NCBI GenBank assembly: GCA_964020085.1 | Contig: OZ026600.1 | Location: 492,701-556,700, forward strand | Reading direction: 5' to 3' | DNA length: 64,000 nucleotides | Source of the DNA: Micromussa lordhowensis | Taxonomy: Eukaryota; Cnidaria; Anthozoa; Scleractinia; Lobophylliidae | Shown here: piece after piece, positions 58,301 through 64,000 of the stretch | How the letters are laid out: each line of letters starts with the position of its first letter | Position numbering within the stretch: position 1 is the first letter of the stretch | Notes under the pieces: generated by a model | What the model was told of the DNA's origin: nothing | Seen by the model: only the letters and a program-made list of their open reading frames with translations | Databases searched by the model: none | Position numbers and translations under genes: made by a program

Positions 58301-61016
58301 TCACACATACAATCCGAACACGTCAGTACATGTTTGTCCATCATTGTCGCCCGCATAGCAGTTGTACAGATCTTCAGTGTACCATATCTGCAACTCCTGA
58401 CCAACACTCACGGCCAAAGGAACAGAAAAATTATGAAAGCCCAGTTCCGGGGACTCTGAGGTAAATCCAGGGACCGCGTACATAGCAGTAGCATGGCACC
58501 CGACACCTCCACGAAACGAAGCCTCGTCTGTTGGCAAAATCCTCTGCTGTAGAGAGTCAGTGATAAATACTGCCAGGTTTTTTGGAGCTGCGAGGAATGG
58601 GCAGCCCCATTTCGACTGAAATTGCGGATCGCCCATTTTGCAGTTTACATATCCAGAGAGGTACACCAGTTTGAAGGTGATCACGTGACCAGTTTCCGGA
58701 ATCGTAAACGTCCCGTATGAACTGCCGTGGGAGCCAAAACAAACAGGTGACGTGTTTATTTTTATCCAGTTAACTGAAAGAAAACACAACAAGCAAACTA
58801 AGGCTGTTCCTTAAAGAACCTCTGGATGATAATGATTGGTTTTGGCAGATATGGTAAACTGAAAGTTAGTTAGAGCTTTCATTTTTCACAGTTTTGAATA
58901 CAACTGAATGAGCAGATCAGTCATTTTCTAATCATGAAATGAAGTTACAAAACTATGGAAACATGAAATCCCCAGTGTTCTTCTAGTTAACATGTGACCA
59001 CAAATTATTTTAGCTTTGTTGATGCTTTAAAGAATTGAAAACAAAAACTGCCTTATAAACTGGTGCAATTATATTCAGAGAACTCAAACGCACGCTCATG
59101 TTTTTTAGAACTCCGCTTTATCACGTCAGATATCAAGGGTAACGGATACAAATCAACTTTACCCTTTTAAGGGGCTTGGCAATGTCCGTGTAATAGTGTA
59201 ATAGCTACCTATATCGCAATTCGATCCAGTATAACCGGGTTCACAACTACAGTTGTACTGGTTTAACAGGTTATTACATGTTCCGTGGACACACGGTTGA
59301 CTGGCACATTCGTCAATATCTGAAAGATATAAAAAGAAGATTTAAAAAGGTGGATAGCATAACACGTGTACTTTGAACAATCGATACTGATTGATGGTAA
59401 AATAATGATGATTTTCTTGGCGTTGTAGGTTACCGGTATATCTTTGCCTGGGTTTTCAAATCACAATTGAGCCTGGTGATCTCCATATCATGGTCAACTC
59501 GTTCAGATATAACATTTTGTAAAGTTTAAACGCAGGTATAGTGGTTCACAAGCAACTCAGATTCAAAAATTGGTAAACAACGTCCTTTGAAACGGAGTTG
59601 AACCTTTTGCTAATAAAATGAAATCCCTAGCTCAGTGATTGATAATTTCACCTGTTTGGCATAATTAATCAATATATCACATTGCTTGGCATAATTACAT
59701 CACATTATTCATATTCATTCAGTTCTGCTGTGCCGAGTTCTGCGGTGCTGGTTCAAGAGAGCATGAAGAGTAACAGAGTTAATCCCCATATAGGCCTTAT
59801 AACCAAGGTAATTCCCCCTCACAAGCTAACTTTAGATCACGTCCGGCTTCAGATATCCCAGGAGACTCAAGAAATAGCCAATCGTACTACGCAAATTATG
59901 ATCACGTGGACAGCCCAAGCGGTTTTACACATCTTCATCCTCCACGAAAATATCCACGCAGTGCGCGTGGTAACATTAACCGCTGGAGAACGGGGTACCA
60001 TTGCTAAAAACCACTTGAGAGGGATTACCTTGAAAGAGCCGCCTTAATCTCGTACCCAGATCTCACTCTGTTTGGCCGTGGGAGATCTGGGTTGATGATT
60101 AGCAAAGCCTATGTAAGGGGTCAATTTTCTTTTCCCTTGATTCTCTCTTTGCTGGACAGGTTTTTGTTTTAGCATCACATTTCACCCAACCTGTTTCACA
60201 CCGAAATCCAGCATAGCCTGGTACACATGCGCACTGCATCCTTTTTCCTATGACGTCACAAGCCTCGCTGCATGTTCCTCCATTGAGACAAGGCTGATGA
60301 TGACAGCAGCCATTGTAACATGTTGTTAGCTGACTTCCCTTTGGTTAAATTAAATGAGAAAATTTAGATTTTAAACTTCAGAGCTAAAAGGTTCAAATCT
60401 AGTTTAGCTCTTTCATCTCATTACAATAACTTTGCTGTTTTCGAGAGGAAAAGTCTCCTACCCAGAACTAACAAGAACTTTCAATTAGTAATGGGCAATA
60501 GCTACTTAGAGTACAATAATACTTTTACAACCGTCTGTAATCTAACACAGCATATTGCATACAACAAAGTAAATAAAATAGAAATCATTTATAGCCATTT
60601 TTCATGTGCAACTGATGTAACTTCTAACAAGAGATTTTCGTTTCACTTACCACCACGTTGTAATCGATAACTAGATCATAATATTGCCCTCCTTTACGAG
60701 GTTCCAATGCACTGGGTTTCATATATTTGTTCTCTTCGTTCAGCTCACAGTTGTCCTGGCTTCCGGTTGTTAAGTAGTTAAATGAGATGCATCGGCAGTC
60801 GGCTTGGCATTTTCTAAAACATTCCAGCGGCACTGAAACTGTCAATGTTTCAAAAACGTAGCCAGATAGCCTGTAATTTTCAACCATGTCTCTTCCTGTT
60901 GCGAAGTAAAATCCGCCGGGGAGAAAGCGGTTTCCGTGGCAAGATGGCTGTACGTGCGACACATGGAAAAGGATGAAGAGAGTTATCTCGTGCCAGTGCA
61001 GAAATGGCGGGACCAT
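58301..61016 (-). CDS. Secreted PAN/apple + EGF protein with anthozoan C-terminal domain
   Basis: Exons (minus) 61016-60651, 60338-60191, 59319-59209 and 58773-58301, phases 0, 1 and 1, all in frame; 365 aa. Residues 1-~27 are a signal peptide ([13 protein letters not shown]). Residues ~30-120 are a PAN/apple domain with C-rich spacing ([18 protein letters not shown]). Exon 2 is an EGF-like module ([24 protein letters not shown]). Exon 3 is a calcium-binding EGF ([27 protein letters not shown]). Exon 4 is a ~157-residue Cys-containing domain ([26 protein letters not shown]) that I know as common in anthozoan secreted proteins, some from skeletal matrix. It is probably an extracellular-matrix or adhesive protein. 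One module per exon fits exon shuffling. Confidence 0.88.
60054..60092. repeat. Short inverted repeat in PAN-EGF intron
   Basis: ACCCAGATCTCAC, then CTCTGTTTGGCC, then GTGGGAGATCTGGGT. It is the end of a foldback repeat that accounts for the plus-strand open frame at 59682-60047. Confidence 0.6.
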
Positions 61017-63506
61017 GCTGTTACAGTATAAGCTTGACTGTGGTGTGAAGTAAAAACTTCAATGAGTAAGCTTCGCGTAAAAAGCGGAGTCGCAACAGGC
61101 TGCTGAGCCTGAAGTGTTTTCACAGGAGCTGTCACGGCTAAGTCCACAGGAGTGCTCATGTGAGCAGTTTTTCTTTATTTTTCATTTTAATGGGAATTGA
61201 AAACTTTTTCTACAAAGGTATTTTAATCGGTATAAATGCTCTTAAGTTTTTTGGGTTATTAACAGAGAGAGAGAGTGAGAGAGAGAGCAAAGAAAGGAAA
61301 AATTAATTAAGTGTAGCCATTGATTCGCGAAAATTAAATATTAAAAGCATTTACTCAAATAGAAACGTCGGAAATGTTGCTTGAAAAATTAAATTTAATT
61401 AAACTGCTGTTATCTACGTCTGTAAAAAGCGATCATCAGATGGTCAAGACAGTTTTTGTGGGAAGTCATTTACCTAAAGTAATAATGATGACGAGTTGGC
61501 TTGTGACTATTTACCATGACTCCCTATGAGTAATATTGGCAGGTTGAAACATTTAACGTGCAAGGTATAAAGTCGAAAAATGAAGAAATATCTATGGCGA
61601 GGTAAATAAAAGTTTAAGATGATGCCTTATTTGACCATTTCAGAGATTAGTGTATGTTTTTTGATTAAAAAAGAACTGTCAGCGAAAACGTTATAACGTT
61701 TTGCAAACAGTCTTATTAATTTTTAAAATACCTTCTTTTTTAACAAAAAAATAAATAAAATACCTTCTTTGACTCAGTCCTGAGGAAAGAATCAGGTTTG
61801 TTTTCATAGTCAGAGATTTTTTTGGACAAAAACTATCGCATTGTATACGAACTGAGCTCTGTGCCGAAATAAGATGGCAATGTCAAATAAGTCCTTGCTG
61901 AAACAGAGCAATATTTAGATGCTCCTCAACAATTAATAAATCTTGCCTCCCACTTCGAATAGAATTAAAAGAGAACTCTGGTGCTCTTAAAAATTTGCAG
62001 AAATCTAGACTTTCCTTACCTTTAATCCCGCTTTCGATACTTTAGGATCACAATAAATTTGCTGAAAACCACCCCAAATTATTACTATGTCCTCCTTTCT
62101 CGGCTGATAGCATCGTTTCAATTATGGCACCAGCCCGCATACTAAACTCCTTCAATTGTCATTCAAATTTTTAAATTAAAAATGTTCCTGAAAGCTGCTT
62201 GAATTAGGGGTTATCGTACATCACGTATACATATTAAAAGAAAACAAACACTACTCCTGCGGCTGAAAATTGTCCGTGACAATCATAATTTCATCATATT
62301 TTCAACCTCTCTACCCAGACGTTTCTCCTGTAGTTAGGAGAATGAATGAATGAATGAACTTCATTTAAGGTGGTATGATTACCTAAAATACGGCGATGCT
62401 CATGAAAAAATCAATTTCTTGAAAATAGAAGATTTAAGACCCTTGAACACTTGTGAAAAACACTTTCAAACGATCTTGCCGAATTTTCCTCTAGATGAGT
62501 GTAAGATTTAAGGAAAGTACACAGAGGTATAAATTTTTTTATGTAGCAACGGCCAATAACAACATATTTATTTCTTACATTAAGTATACAAATATCACAC
62601 CACCTGCAAATAGCAAAGCTAATCGAGGCAGGTGGTGTTTGGACGGCTTAAGATTTATTACGATAGTTGAAGTGAAAAAAAAAAGAGTACCATAATTATA
62701 ATAAAAAGGGTCAGTCACGAGAGAAATTGAGGTAAGAAAATCGAGGCAGCTATTTAGATAAGCGGGGGCTAATATTTTTTTTAAAATCGGAGATTATCGT
62801 ATTTAGGTCAGCATATCTATCCTGAACTTCAAATAGTTTCAACATCCATAGCATCGGTTGTTTACTATAAGACCGTGAAAAAAATATAGATTGGTTTTAA
62901 CATATATGAACGAAACTATGTAAAACAAAAGCTTCAAAGACATGTACATTGATATAACTACTTGTGAAAAGCTTTGCCTCGAATTGCCATCACAGGCTCA
63001 TTCATTTCCCTTATGAAAACGAATATTTCCTACAACTGCGGTAACTTTTTACAAAATAAAACAATCATTACACCCTCTCCCCCGAGATCCAATCTGCACC
63101 CCCCTTCTCTATTTGTGGCTTGTTAAATGATTAATTCTTTGTGTAAGAAACTCAAAGCGCATTCTTCTCAAATGTCTACTTTTGCATCGACTGACTTCGC
63201 GCCAACAGTTCTACTTCGCAAAGTATTTAAGTAGACTTTCTGAAACTTAGGCTAATCAAAGACCAATAGTGTCGTGATGCAATAAACCAAAAAAATCGTA
63301 ACATTCTGACGCCTGTCACGTGAATTGAGATGATTTGTCCACCGAGTGTGGTGTAAAATAAGGTTATTTCCAAATAAAGCCTGTTAAAAGCACTGAAAAC
63401 AAGAATTAACTGTCAAAACTTAGGTTAATTGCACAGAACAAAACATAAACTTGCACGATATGCCTGTTTGACAGTCAAATTTTGTTTTGTAAAAGAGCAG
63501 GAAGTG
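61017..63506. other. No gene recognised
   Basis: 5' flank of the PAN-EGF gene and beyond. A (GA)n run is at 61268-61290 and a (GAAT)n run at 62338-62357. The rest is AT-rich, with no frame of protein character. Confidence 0.5.
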
Positions 63507-64000
63507 TTTTTTTTTTTTTTTTTTTTTTTCATAGTGTAGATTCTTTATTTTGCCTTCTTTCACTGAAACATATACACTAATAATTTCATAATACTTCATA
63601 AGGCAGGAGATCCAGCAAGCTCTAATGAGCTTTTTAGGAGATCTCCCCAGTATTATAATACAATTTACTAAGAATAATTACAGAAGGCGGACTAATTTAG
63701 ACTAATTACATTGCGAGCCTCGTCTTTCTAATTAAACTATATTTATTCTACTCTTCATTATAAGGTTGATTTTGAATATAAAATTTCAAGCCTTTTTTAA
63801 AACCAGTGAAAGAATCAATGTTCTTAACATCAACAGGTAAACCGTTCCACAGAGTCGTTCCTTTACATCTGAGAGAAAATTTTGCATAATTTGTTCGTTT
63901 AAATACAATGTGTATTTTTGTTGCAGAACGTGTATTATAAGAATGTATACTTTCATTTTGAACAAAGAAATTTATGAAATATGCTGGGAGATTACCGTGA
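63507..64000 (-). mobile_element. LINE 3' end with poly(A), running off the window
   Basis: The plus strand shows 23 T at 63507-63529, the poly(A) tail of a minus-strand LINE. After a ~220 bp 3' UTR, a minus-strand frame is open from 64000 to a TAG at 63748-63750: NLPAYFINFFVQNESIHSYN, then CKGTTLWNGLPVDVKN and FKKGLKFYI. This is the C-terminal domain of animal non-LTR RT proteins (the L-W-N-x-L-P motif). No break is seen in the 84 codons visible, so it is a young copy. Confidence 0.85.

Noticed and set aside
59682..60047. 121-codon plus-strand frame in the PAN-EGF intron
   Set aside because: No domain; its end is part of a foldback repeat and it lies antisense within an intron.

Overview
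The window is eukaryotic nuclear DNA from an animal, most likely an anthozoan cnidarian and probably a stony coral. The genes are split by GT-AG introns (one is GC-AG), the DNA is AT-rich, and it is full of foldback elements, LINE and Penelope fragments. Several genes are of cnidarian type: a PAN-EGF secreted protein with an anthozoan-style C-terminal domain and small intronless membrane proteins. The organism call is inference from style; no species can be named.

Layout. 1-3.6 kb: a kinase-like fragment with a tandemly duplicated tail. 3.6-7.7 kb and 9.9-14.0 kb: two direct copies of a ~4.1 kb composite of dead transposons (tyrosine-recombinase fragment, Penelope-like RT/GIY-YIG remnant, LINE RT remnant, foldback elements), with a single-exon 7-TM protein gene (8137-8934) between them. 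14.4-16.3 kb: an internally deleted Polinton/Maverick-type element with ~100 bp terminal inverted repeats. 16.4-19.9 kb (minus): a two-exon gene for an Ala/Gly-rich protein with an acidic tail. 20.5-22.3 kb: a 785 bp inverted-repeat element and degenerate repeats. 22.9-29.5 kb (minus): a multi-exon gene for a ubiquitin-like/armadillo-like protein. 30.6-43.1 kb (minus): a complete 16-exon gene for the Hsp70-Hsp90 organising protein HOP/STIP1, with introns carrying a 113 bp minisatellite, a tRNA-derived SINE, a short inverted-repeat element with target duplication, and a 2.0 kb THAP-bearing TTAA-flanked transposon. 43.1-47.6 kb: no gene recognised. 47.6-54.8 kb (plus): two tandem three-exon genes for secreted CAP-superfamily proteins, both 203 aa with identical intron phases. 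55-58 kb: repeats. 58.3-61.0 kb (minus): a four-exon gene for a secreted PAN + EGF protein. 61-63.5 kb: no gene. 63.5-64.0 kb: 3' end of a LINE on the minus strand with an intact poly(A) tail, running off the window.

The genes do not form one pathway. HOP is a housekeeping cochaperone; the CAP pair and the PAN-EGF protein are extracellular. Exon joins for HOP, both CAP genes, the PAN-EGF gene and the Ala/Gly gene were worked out by hand from splice sites and reading-frame phase, and all joins keep frame. The Ubl/ARM gene has one unresolved junction. The most unusual observations are a fold-back pair of TTAGGG tracts inside the GIY-YIG region of the Penelope remnant, a collapsed Polinton whose polymerase and integrase pieces lie side by side, a frame-supported GC-AG intron in HOP, and a splice acceptor in the second CAP gene supplied by a microsatellite at a LINE tail.
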